Source: an uncultured Clostridia bacterium | Lineage (GTDB): Bacteria > Bacillota > Clostridia > Christensenellales > CAG-1252 | Reading direction: 5' to 3' | NCBI GenBank assembly: GCA_946626795.1 | Contig: CAMOUZ010000027.1 | Coordinates: 1-12,258 of the forward strand | DNA length: 12,258 bases | In this document: piece by piece, positions 6,356 through 12,258 of the stretch | How positions within the stretch are numbered: position 1 is the stretch's first letter | Layout: each line of letters starts with the position of its first letter | Notes under the pieces: generated by a model | Databases searched by the model: none | What the model was told of the DNA's origin: nothing | What the model saw: the letters and a program-made list of their open reading frames with translations, nothing else | Made by a program: the position numbers and the translations under genes

Positions 6356-7570
6356 TTAGCCGAAGATCGCGAGGAGGAAGCCGGCCGCAACGGCGGAACC
6401 GATGACGCCAGCGACATTCGGACCCATCGCATGCATCAGGAGATAATTGTCGGGATTCCATTTCTTGCCCTCGTTATGCGCCACACGCGCCGCCATGGGC
6501 ACTGCGGAGACGCCCGCCGCGCCGATAAGCGGATTGACCTTTCCTTTCGTGATCCAGCACATAAGCTTGCCCATAAGCACGCCGCCCGCCGTGGAGAAGC
6601 AGAAAGCAAGGAGTCCGAGACCGACGATCTTCAAGGTGTCGAACTGCAAGAAGGTGGCATACGCCGCTGTCGCGCCGACCGAAATGCCGAGGAAAAGCGT
6701 AACGATATTCATAAGCGCATTCTGCGCGGTGTCCGAGAGACGATCCGTCACGCCGCATTCTTTCAAAAGGTTTCCGAACATCAAGCAGCCGAGGAGCGGA
6801 GCCACGCTCGGGAGCAGGACGGCGGTGATGACCGTAACGGCGATCGGGAAGATGATCTTCTCTTTCTTGGAGACTGTGCGAAGCTGGTCCATCTTGATCA
6901 TACGCTCTTTCTTCGTGGTCAAAACACGCATAATGGGCGGCTGGATGAGAGGAATGAGCGCCATATAGGAATACGCCGCGATGGCGATGACGCCGAGTTT
7001 TTCGGGCGCAAGCGTCTTGGTGACGAAGATCGCCGTGGGACCGTCCGCGCCGCCGATGATCGCAACGGAAGCCGCCACTTCACCGGAGAAACCGAAGGCG
7101 ATGGCGAGAATGAGCGCCATATAGATGCCGAGCTGAGCCGCCGCGCCGAGAATCATGGATTTCGGATTCGCGAGCATGGGACCGAAGTCCGTCATCGCGC
7201 CCACGCCGATAAAGATCAAACAAGGATAGATGCCCGTCTTGACGCCTATGTAAAGGATGTCCAATAGTCCGCCGTGATTGAGGATCTCGACATAGTCGAT
7301 CTGACCGCCGGAGAACCAATAAGAGGAATGGAAAAGCGCTTGTGCATTCACAGTGCCGTCTGCAAGGATCTCCTGCAATCCGGGCAAATTCGTAAGGAGC
7401 ATACCGAACGCGATCCCAACAAGGAGAAGCGGCTCGAATTTCTTTGCAATGCCGAGGAAAAGGAGACCGCAGGCGACTACGATCATGACGATCTGTTGCC
7501 ATGCAATCATCGAATAACCGGATCCTTTCCAGAGATTGCTTAATATTTCAATGATATTGATGTCGCTCAT
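6356..7570 (-). CDS. oadB: Sodium-pump decarboxylase beta subunit (OadB)
   Basis: This is the integral-membrane subunit that decarboxylates carboxybiotin and moves Na+ outward. It has 404 residues of mostly hydrophobic helices. Key motifs are GGADGPTAIFVT (173-184, Asp176), the segment YMALIPLIQPPIM (202-214), and NPLIGAAGVSAVPMAARV (346-363). The spacing Asp176, Asn346, Ser355 matches the functional Asp203, Asn373, Ser382 of Klebsiella OadB exactly (170 and 9 residues apart). OadB, GcdB and MmdB are homologous; the neighbouring alpha subunit points to oxaloacetate as substrate. It lies 7 bases after the biotin carrier stop, with GAGGGG close before the ATG, and is the last gene of the operon. 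Confidence 0.93.
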   Translation of the reverse strand: MSDINIIEILSNLWKGSGYSMIAWQQIVMIVVACGLLFLGIAKKFEPLLLVGIAFGMLLTNLPGLQEILADGTVNAQALFHSSYWFSGGQIDYVEILNHGGLLDILYIGVKTGIYPCLIFIGVGAMTDFGPMLANPKSMILGAAAQLGIYMALILAIAFGFSGEVAASVAIIGGADGPTAIFVTKTLAPEKLGVIAIAAYSYMALIPLIQPPIMRVLTTKKERMIKMDQLRTVSKKEKIIFPIAVTVITAVLLPSVAPLLGCLMFGNLLKECGVTDRLSDTAQNALMNIVTLFLGISVGATAAYATFLQFDTLKIVGLGLLAFCFSTAGGVLMGKLMCWITKGKVNPLIGAAGVSAVPMAARVAHNEGKKWNPDNYLLMHAMGPNVAGVIGSAVAAGFLLAIFG

Positions 7571-7577
7571 AGTCCCC

Positions 7578-7961
7578 TCACGCGATCTCGAAAAGCGGGG
7601 TGCCTACTTGCACCTGCGTGCCCTTGGGGGCGAGGATCGCCACAAGCGTGCCGTCCTTGGGAGCGCTGATCTCATTCTCCATCTTCATCGCTTCGATAAG
7701 CATAATGACTTCGCCTGCTTTAACCTTATCGCCGACATTCTTCTTCACGCCGACCACGATTCCGGGGAGGGGCGAAGGCGTGGCGTTTCCGGAAGCCTGC
7801 GGCACGGGAGCTGCGGAGGCTGCGGGAGCTGCCGCAACGGGAGCGGCGGCAGGCGCCGCGGCGGGAGCGCTGATGGCGTCGTATTCCGCGAGGAGTTCGG
7901 CATTGCCTTTTTCTACTTCCACTTCGTAGATCTTACCATTTAATTTCACTTTATATTTCAT
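7578..7961 (-). CDS. Biotin carrier protein of the decarboxylase
   Basis: A 127-residue biotinyl carrier that shuttles carboxyl groups from the alpha carboxyltransferase to the OadB membrane subunit. The N-terminus (MKYKVKLNGKIYEVEVEKG) is typical of such proteins. A flexible Ala/Pro-rich linker follows (about 31-60), then a biotinyl/lipoyl domain with the biotin motif EAMKMEN (90-96). Lys93 is the predicted biotinylation site. In enterobacterial OadA this domain is fused to the alpha subunit; here it is a separate gene, as in many Clostridia decarboxylases (GcdC/MmdC-like). GAGGAGGAG precedes the ATG, and the gene starts 1 base after the oadG stop. Confidence 0.94.
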   Translation of the reverse strand: MKYKVKLNGKIYEVEVEKGNAELLAEYDAISAPAAAPAAAPVAAAPAASAAPVPQASGNATPSPLPGIVVGVKKNVGDKVKAGEVIMLIEAMKMENEISAPKDGTLVAILAPKGTQVQVGTPLFEIA

Positions 7962-7962
7962 A

Positions 7963-8313
7963 TTATTTCTCCTCCTCGGTTACTTCTTTGATCGAGACAA
8001 AACGCAACTCGTTGAGCGGCGTTTGGAGCTCGTCTGCGATGATCGCCATCACCATCGCGGCGGTGCGATCCTCCACGTTAAACAGCTTGATATCGCCGCT
8101 GCTGCCCGGCGCGAGCGCGGGCTCCGCCGAAGCGGGTGCGGCTGTCTTTTCGCTCTGCCCTTTCTTCTCAAAACGACGAACGATATAAGACAAAAGATAA
8201 ATGAAACCCATCAAAACGGCAAGAACCGCCAGCACGATCACGAAGCCGACGAGCGCAAGAAGCAAGCCTTGCGGAATGGTGAATTTCGTTTCCGACCCAA
8301 GTAAAAACAACAT
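7963..8313 (-). CDS. oadG: Sodium-pump decarboxylase gamma subunit (OadG-like)
   Basis: A 116-residue OadG-family protein that would hold alpha and beta together at the membrane. It has one hydrophobic helix (about 15-45), a basic stop-transfer segment (RRFEKKG), and a short Ala/Pro-rich linker. The small C-terminal region contains a helix (AAMVMAIIADEL) and the ending LRFVSIKEV, typical of longer OadG/MmdD-like proteins. Sequence identity in this family is low, so the call leans on topology, length and position between oadA and the biotin carrier. The zinc-binding His/Cys ligands described at the Klebsiella OadG C-terminus are not evident. GGTGGAGGA lies just before the ATG, inside the oadA 3' end, and the gap to oadA is 2 bases. 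Confidence 0.82.
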   Translation of the reverse strand: MLFLLGSETKFTIPQGLLLALVGFVIVLAVLAVLMGFIYLLSYIVRRFEKKGQSEKTAAPASAEPALAPGSSGDIKLFNVEDRTAAMVMAIIADELQTPLNELRFVSIKEVTEEEK

Positions 8314-8315
8314 AC

Positions 8316-9695
8316 TCAGTCCTCCACCTTCTCGATCGTATACTTGACTTTCTTCTCTTCCTTCTCACGACGCGCGTCGAAGAAACGCTCCGCTACCTGC
8401 GGGAATGCGATATAAGAAAGCACGTCTTCGTCATTCTTGGCGACGCCCGCAAGCTGCGCCTTGGTCTTCTCGAAAGCAGGCTCGAGTGTATCCGCAAAAC
8501 GACACGTGATGGGCTCCTCGTCTCCGAGGACCTTCTTTTTGAGCTCCTCATTCACCTTGCCGGGCGCTCTGCCGTATTCGCCGCGGAGATACGCCTTCAC
8601 TTCCTTGCCGACATTGACGTATTTTCCGTAAAGCACGTTGCTCGTCGCCTGCACGCCCACCATCTGGCTCATCGGCGTGACAAGGGGCGGATAGCCGAGA
8701 TCTTCCCTGACTTTCGGCGTCTCGGTGAGCACTTCTTCCAAACGGTCGAGCGCATTCTGCTGTTCGAGCTGAGACAAAAGATTGCTGAGCATACCGCCGG
8801 GAACTTTATAGCTCAGAGCGTTCGTATCCGTGGAAAGGGACTTCGCCTTTAAGGTGCCGCTTTTCACGAAATCCGCAAAAACGGGCTTGAAGAAGTCATT
8901 CACCTGTTTCAAGACGTCGGCGTCGAGATCCACCTCATAGCCGAGCTGACGCAAGGCATAGGCAAGCGTCTCGGTGGCGGGCTGAGAAGTGCCGCCGGAG
9001 AAAGTGCTCGTCGCGCTGTCCACGACATCCACGCCCGCCTCCACCGCCTTCAAGACGGTCATATAAGCGAGACCCGTGGTGCAATGCGTATGCAAGACGA
9101 CGGGGAGCCCCACTTCGCTCTTCAAAGCGGAGACGAGGTCATACGCCTCTTGCGGCCCCATAACGCCCGCCATATCTTTGATACAGATCGTGGCGCAACC
9201 CATCTTCTTCATCGTCTTGCCGACTTCGACGAAATTTTTAAGAGTATGTACGGGGCTGGTCGTATAACTGATCGCGCCCGAAGCCATGGCGCCCTGCTTG
9301 ATGGTCTCATCCACGGCGACCTCGATATTTCGCATATCGTTTAAGGCGTCGAAGATCCTGATGATATCGATGCCGTTCGCGACGGAACGCTCGACGAACT
9401 TACGCACGACGTCGTCGGGATAATGCTTGTATCCGAGAAGATTCTGCCCGCGAAGAAGCATTTGAAGCTTGGTATTCGGCATAGCCGCTTTGATCTTGCG
9501 AAGTCTTTCCCACGGATCCTCATTCAAAAAGCGGAGACAGCTGTCAAAGGTGGCGCCGCCCCAACATTCGACGGAGTAATACCCCGCTTTATCCATCGTG
9601 CCGAGAATGCCCTCGAACTTCTCGATGGGAAGTCTGGTCGCGATAAGCGACTGATTCGCGTCACGAAGCACCGTTTCGGTAAAGTTTACTTTCAT
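8316..9695 (-). CDS. oadA: Oxaloacetate decarboxylase alpha (carboxyltransferase) subunit
   Basis: This is the cytoplasmic subunit that transfers the carboxyl group from oxaloacetate to biotin, giving pyruvate. Its 459 residues form a TIM barrel of the HMGL-like/pyruvate-carboxylase type. RDANQS (11-16) holds metal ligand Asp12, CIKDMAG (171-177) the probable carboxylated Lys173, and LHTHCTTG (201-208) metal ligands His202 and His204. The later PYC/OADA conserved domain (from about 265) contains VPGGMLSNL and RGEYGRAPG. It lacks the C-terminal biotin domain of enterobacterial OadA (about 590 residues), which is encoded two genes downstream. AGGAGGG about 5 bases before ATG 9695 fixes the start; an open frame to 9884 only overlaps the phosphoesterase gene. 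Pyruvate carboxylase subunit B is a possible alternative, but oadG and oadB make the decarboxylase far more likely. Confidence 0.93.
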   Translation of the reverse strand: MKVNFTETVLRDANQSLIATRLPIEKFEGILGTMDKAGYYSVECWGGATFDSCLRFLNEDPWERLRKIKAAMPNTKLQMLLRGQNLLGYKHYPDDVVRKFVERSVANGIDIIRIFDALNDMRNIEVAVDETIKQGAMASGAISYTTSPVHTLKNFVEVGKTMKKMGCATICIKDMAGVMGPQEAYDLVSALKSEVGLPVVLHTHCTTGLAYMTVLKAVEAGVDVVDSATSTFSGGTSQPATETLAYALRQLGYEVDLDADVLKQVNDFFKPVFADFVKSGTLKAKSLSTDTNALSYKVPGGMLSNLLSQLEQQNALDRLEEVLTETPKVREDLGYPPLVTPMSQMVGVQATSNVLYGKYVNVGKEVKAYLRGEYGRAPGKVNEELKKKVLGDEEPITCRFADTLEPAFEKTKAQLAGVAKNDEDVLSYIAFPQVAERFFDARREKEEKKVKYTIEKVED

Positions 9696-9706
9696 ATTCC
9701 CTCCTA

Positions 9707-9726
9707 GCCATGCGTGGCGAAGCCAC
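9707..9726 (-). promoter_or_regulatory. Two competing small hairpins in the oadA leader
   Basis: The oadA leader can fold as GTGGC-TTC-GCCAC (9726-9714), or as GCCA-CGCA-TGGC (9718-9707), which ends 2 bases before the AGGAGG ribosome binding site. The two use the same GCCA and exclude each other. They are short and may be chance; no known riboswitch class is recognised. Confidence 0.3.
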
Positions 9727-9745
9727 AACAAAATTTTCCGTATAA

Positions 9746-9775
9746 AGTATAACAAAAAGCCGCGCGTGCGCGCAA
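9746..9775 (-). promoter_or_regulatory. Candidate promoter of the oad operon
   Basis: TTGCGC (9775-9770), an 18-base spacer and TATACT (9751-9746) on the minus strand. The -10 is good and the -35 weak. Transcription would start near 9739 and give a leader of about 44 bases. The spacer is unusually GC-rich and contains alternating C and G (9761-9774). Confidence 0.5.
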
Positions 9776-9789
9776 ACATTTTATATGCT

Positions 9790-9827
9790 AAAAAATAATT
9801 TTCCGCTAAAAAATAAAAGAAAAGCGG
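9790..9827 (-). terminator. Weak possible terminator after the phosphoesterase
   Basis: After the phosphoesterase stop the minus strand has CCGCT (9827-9823), a 15-base T-rich loop, AGCGG (9807-9803), and then AATTATTTTTT. The stem is only five pairs and the loop long, so this is a poor intrinsic terminator. The rest of the 146-base gap before oadA holds the candidate oad promoter. Confidence 0.3.
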
Positions 9828-9841
9828 CGCCAAGGCGGGTT

Positions 9842-11266
9842 TTATTCCGTAACGGAGGTCAAAGGAATCTGCCTGACCTCCCATGTGCGATCGGGAGAAA
9901 GGGTGATGAGCTCGGCGCCGCGCTGCTTTGTGCGGCGGGAGATCCCCGGCATCGCGAGATAATCGATGCTCATTCCGTAAGTCAAACGGATGCCTTTATA
10001 CTCGATGGAATAATTATTGTAATGATCGTGCCCGCAGAAAACGCCCGTAGTGGAGCCGAGGGACACCATCGTATCGAAAAGCGAGCTTGCGTGCTCAGAG
10101 CAACTCACATCGCGGAAGAAGGTGTCATTCTCTTCTCCGAAATAAAACACGACCTCTTCGCTTCCCTCTTGATAAAGCTTGTACGCCATCTCGTATTCTT
10201 GTAAAGGAATGTGGAAAAAGACAAGAGAAGAGATCTGCTCGCCCGCCTCTTCTCGCAAGCGCCCGACCTCGCTTGCATACCAGGCGACTTGATCGTCTCG
10301 GATATAATCGTATGCATTAAAGCCCTCCCCCGTATAGGCATTGGAATCCAAAAGAAAAAGAGCCGTATGCAGGCTTCCGTCCGCATTTCTGAGCTCGATA
10401 AGCTGATTATTCCGTCCCGTGATATCGGGCTGAATATAAGGATACAAAAGATTTCCGGAAGTTTTATAGGAAAGCGATTTATAGATCTCGCAAAGTTCGT
10501 CGTCCTTCTTGACCGAAAAGCTCTCCGCATCATGATTTCCGAAGGTGAAAGCCCAAGGGATGCCCACATTTCGCATAAAGGCGGCGAATTGATGCACCGG
10601 CGTGAAATTATTGAAAGAAAGGGACATAACGCCCATCGGGAAACAGAGATCCCCCGTAACGATGATGAGATCGGGACGGGTGGACAATATCTCCGCATAG
10701 CAGGCTTGGAGCGCGAGAAGATCCTTCTTGCGGGAAAAGAGGCTCCCGCCGAGATGGATATCCGTGAGATGCAATATCTTGAAATCTTCTCCGTTCAGGA
10801 TAAAGCGATAGATCCCCGTCTCTTCCTCATACGTGATCGGGATCTCCGCATGAGGGACGGAAGCGACGGAATTCACGTACGGCAAAAGATACCAGGCGTC
10901 TCTTCCCATCGAGATGAGAAAAGCGATGGATCCCGAGAGGAGGAGCGCGAGGATGAAGACCTTTTTCGCGCCACGGGCATAATCGGCGTCATCTTCGCGC
11001 GCCCGCATACAGTACAACGTTACGGAAAGAAGGAACACGCCCGCCGCAAGGAGAAGAAGCCCCGCGGGATGCTTGACGAGATCCCGATACGTCAAAACGA
11101 CAGTCACCGTGACGACCCAATACAAGAGAAAAAACAAGGGAGGAAGCCATCCTTTTTTCCGCTCGCAACGAGGCTCCGAAAGCGGCTTCTCCGAGCAAGA
11201 TATCTCCCTCGCCGAGGCGACCGCCGCTTCGACCGACCCATTCTTCACATCCCTCTTTTCATCCAT
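9842..11266 (-). CDS. Membrane-anchored metallophosphoesterase
   Basis: A calcineurin-like phosphoesterase of about 474 residues. Counting from the ATG at 11266, a charged N-terminus of about 38 residues is followed by three hydrophobic helices (about 40-58, 64-84 and 99-118). The catalytic domain has all the family metal motifs: DIHLG, GDLC, GNHD, a His in FFHIP, and GHDHYNN. The layout resembles the Dcr2/purple-acid-phosphatase-like branch, but the substrate is unknown. Basic residues before helix 1 and between helices 2 and 3 (RAREDD...ARGAKK) suggest the catalytic domain is outside the cell. A GTG at 11281 could add 5 residues but has no ribosome binding site; the ATG has GGGG about 9 bases upstream. 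No convincing promoter was seen in the 103 bases before it. Confidence 0.88.
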   Translation of the reverse strand: MDEKRDVKNGSVEAAVASAREISCSEKPLSEPRCERKKGWLPPLFFLLYWVVTVTVVLTYRDLVKHPAGLLLLAAGVFLLSVTLYCMRAREDDADYARGAKKVFILALLLSGSIAFLISMGRDAWYLLPYVNSVASVPHAEIPITYEEETGIYRFILNGEDFKILHLTDIHLGGSLFSRKKDLLALQACYAEILSTRPDLIIVTGDLCFPMGVMSLSFNNFTPVHQFAAFMRNVGIPWAFTFGNHDAESFSVKKDDELCEIYKSLSYKTSGNLLYPYIQPDITGRNNQLIELRNADGSLHTALFLLDSNAYTGEGFNAYDYIRDDQVAWYASEVGRLREEAGEQISSLVFFHIPLQEYEMAYKLYQEGSEEVVFYFGEENDTFFRDVSCSEHASSLFDTMVSLGSTTGVFCGHDHYNNYSIEYKGIRLTYGMSIDYLAMPGISRRTKQRGAELITLSPDRTWEVRQIPLTSVTE

Positions 11267-11310
11267 ATCGCGAATCCCCACACAATAATTATTTCGAGAT
11301 CGCGGAAATA

Positions 11311-11340
11311 TAAAAGAAAAATTTCGCCCGAAAGCGAAAT
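11311..11340 (-). terminator. Intrinsic terminator after the ZIP transporter
   Basis: ATTTCGC-TTTCGG-GCGAAAT (11340-11321), followed at once by TTTTCTTTT, is a classic stem-loop plus T-tract. It starts 30 bases after the transporter stop codon and separates it from the phosphoesterase gene. Confidence 0.85.
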
Positions 11341-11369
11341 CTCTTAAAAAAACTTTTTCTTCGTCCGTA

Positions 11370-12149
11370 TCAACCGAAAGCGACGTCCAGCGCCATCATA
11401 ACGACAAAGCCAACGGCAAAGCAGATCGTCGAGACATTCGTATGCTCACCTTTCGCCGTTTCGGGGATGAGCTCTTCCACGACGACATAAAACATCGCGC
11501 CCGCCGCAAACGCGAGAAGATACGGCAGAACCGGCAAAAACAGCTTGGCGGCGAAGATCATGAGAAGCGCGCCGATGGGCTCGATGACACCGGACAAAAC
11601 CCCGTAAGCGAAGGTCTTGCCTTTATTCATCCCTTCCGCGCGGAGAGGCATCGAAACGATGGCGCCTTCGGGGAAATTCTGTAAAGCGATACCGACGGAC
11701 ATCACGAGAGCGCTCGCAAGACTGATGCTTTCATTCCCATAAAGCCAGCCTGCGAAGATCAAGCCTACGGTCATTCCCTCGGGGAGATTATGAAGGGCGA
11801 CGGCAAAAAACATCTTCGTCGTGCGCTTCAAGCCGCTCTTCATTCCTTCCTCACTCTTATCGTTATGGATGTGCGGAATCAAAATGTCGAGCGCAAGAAG
11901 GAAAAGCATTCCGATCAAAAAGCCGATGACGGCGGGGAGAAAGGAGATCTTCCCCATTCCTTTGGACTCTTCGATGGCGGGCAAGATCAAGCTGAAAAAG
12001 GAGGCGGAGACCATGATGCCGGCGGCGAAAGCGCTGAGCGCCTTTTTGAGCTTCGCATTCATCTCTCCGCGCATAAAGAAAACGCACGCCGCGCCAAGGC
12101 AGGTCCCCACGAAAGGTATCAATATTCCGTACGCTACTTTACCCCACAT
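11370..12149 (-). CDS. ZIP-family divalent metal transporter (GufA-like)
   Basis: A 259-residue transporter likely to import Zn2+ or related divalent metals. It shows about eight hydrophobic helices. The metal-site motifs of the ZIP family are HNLPEG (120-125, helix 4) and QNFPEG (157-162, helix 5), matching the GufA/ZupT-like bacterial branch. A variable loop between helices 3 and 4 holds His93 and His95 (IPHIHND), a typical metal-sensing or metal-binding loop. Length is normal for the branch (250-270). The ATG at 12149 has GAGGA about 7 bases upstream. It appears to be a single-gene unit with its own promoter and terminator. The exact metal cannot be read from sequence. Confidence 0.92.
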   Translation of the reverse strand: MWGKVAYGILIPFVGTCLGAACVFFMRGEMNAKLKKALSAFAAGIMVSASFFSLILPAIEESKGMGKISFLPAVIGFLIGMLFLLALDILIPHIHNDKSEEGMKSGLKRTTKMFFAVALHNLPEGMTVGLIFAGWLYGNESISLASALVMSVGIALQNFPEGAIVSMPLRAEGMNKGKTFAYGVLSGVIEPIGALLMIFAAKLFLPVLPYLLAFAAGAMFYVVVEELIPETAKGEHTNVSTICFAVGFVVMMALDVAFG

Positions 12150-12172
12150 ATCTCGTCCTCATCCAAGATGAA

Positions 12173-12200
12173 TTCGATACAAATATAATACAGTATCGAA
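12173..12200. repeat. Perfect dyad framing the ZIP -10 box
   Basis: TTCGATAC (12173-12180) and GTATCGAA (12193-12200) are perfect 8-base inverted arms around a 12-base AT-rich centre that contains the -10 hexamer. This is a typical operator layout for a dimeric repressor, possibly metal-responsive given the gene. The arms do not match a Fur, Zur or MntR consensus that I recall. Confidence 0.6.
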
Positions 12201-12210
12201 GAAAAAACAA
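12182..12210 (-). promoter_or_regulatory. Promoter of the ZIP transporter
   Basis: TTGTTT (12210-12205), a 17-base spacer and TATATT (12187-12182) on the minus strand, about 33 bases before the start codon. The match is fair, and the position and spacing are right. Confidence 0.6.
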
Positions 12211-12227
12211 CCGTTTGCGCCAATGAA

Positions 12228-12245
12228 TTTTATCTTTTGATAAAA
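12228..12245. repeat. AT-rich inverted repeat at the window edge
   Basis: TTTTATC-TTTT-GATAAAA is a perfect dyad with 7-base arms, upstream of the ZIP promoter. It has no T-tract on either side, so it is not a convincing terminator. It could be a protein site or chance. Nothing else is seen from 12211 to the window end. Confidence 0.35.
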
Positions 12246-12258
12246 CTTTCGGCAGGAG

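Noticed and set aside
6232..6432. An upstream extension of the small PH-like protein
   Set aside because: It would run through the oad terminator and into oadB; the membrane protein pattern starts at MKKFRYAYPK.
6431..7267. A 278-codon plus-strand open frame opposite oadB
   Set aside because: Its highly charged, low-complexity translation mirrors the hydrophobic oadB codons. It has no family match and no convincing ribosome binding site.
6356..9695. The decarboxylase as methylmalonyl-CoA or glutaconyl-CoA decarboxylase
   Set aside because: Those enzymes use a crotonase-fold alpha subunit. Here alpha is a pyruvate-carboxylase-type TIM barrel with RDANQS, the IKD lysine and HTH metal ligands.
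9696..9884. An upstream extension of oadA
   Set aside because: Family similarity begins at MKVNFTETVLRDANQS, AGGAGGG precedes that ATG, and the extension crosses the promoter region and the end of the phosphoesterase gene.
10211..11347. A 378-codon plus-strand open frame opposite the phosphoesterase
   Set aside because: Basic, featureless translation; the opposite strand carries five intact metallophosphoesterase motifs.
1..12258. tRNA, rRNA, CRISPR arrays, insertion sequences or prophage genes
   Set aside because: Nearly all bases are explained by twelve housekeeping-type genes, and gaps are at most about 150 bases. No direct-repeat arrays, transposase motifs or tRNA-like folds were seen.

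Overview
All twelve recognisable genes are on the minus strand, so the window reads right to left. The best-supported organism is a Bacillota/Clostridia-like anaerobe of moderate GC, perhaps an uncultured gut lineage. The signs are strong AGGAGG-type ribosome binding sites, sigma-A-like promoters, a sodium-pump oxaloacetate decarboxylase with a separate biotin protein, and a GufA-like ZIP transporter. The lineage is inferred from these features, not from any search.

Layout, 5'->3' on the coding strand. (1) A ZIP-family metal transporter (12149-11370) has its own promoter, framed by a perfect dyad, and a clear intrinsic terminator. (2) A membrane-anchored calcineurin-like metallophosphoesterase (11266-9842). 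(3) A four-gene membrane decarboxylase operon, oadA-oadG-biotin carrier-oadB (9695-6356), ends in a hairpin terminator. (4) A small two-helix membrane protein resembling the YyaB/bPH_4 PH-like family (6231-5770). (5) The F1Fo ATP synthase operon, a-c-b-[delta/alpha fusion]-gamma-beta-epsilon (5690 to beyond base 1), has a near-consensus promoter and translationally coupled genes. The epsilon gene runs off the window.

The main novelty is in the ATP synthase. No stand-alone delta (atpH) gene lies between b and alpha. The alpha gene instead begins with about 72 residues that read as the C-terminal domain of delta/OSCP, the part that binds the b stalk. They are fused in frame to an otherwise complete alpha subunit. 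The delta N-terminal helical bundle, which normally docks on the alpha N-termini, is not in this locus. Because F1 holds three alpha subunits, the fusion raises a stoichiometry question: three potential stalk-binding domains for a normally single peripheral stalk. The a/c ion path is also altered. The c subunit keeps Glu-Thr-Thr-x-x-Tyr of the sodium site but has Met where sodium-type rings carry Gln. The a subunit keeps the essential Arg but lacks the usual Asn and Glu beside it.

The decarboxylase would expel Na+ while decarboxylating oxaloacetate, and the ATP synthase could use the resulting ion gradient if its ring accepts Na+. The adjacency is suggestive but does not prove coupling. No RNA genes, mobile elements or CRISPR arrays were seen. 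No gene-free stretch exceeds about 150 bases.
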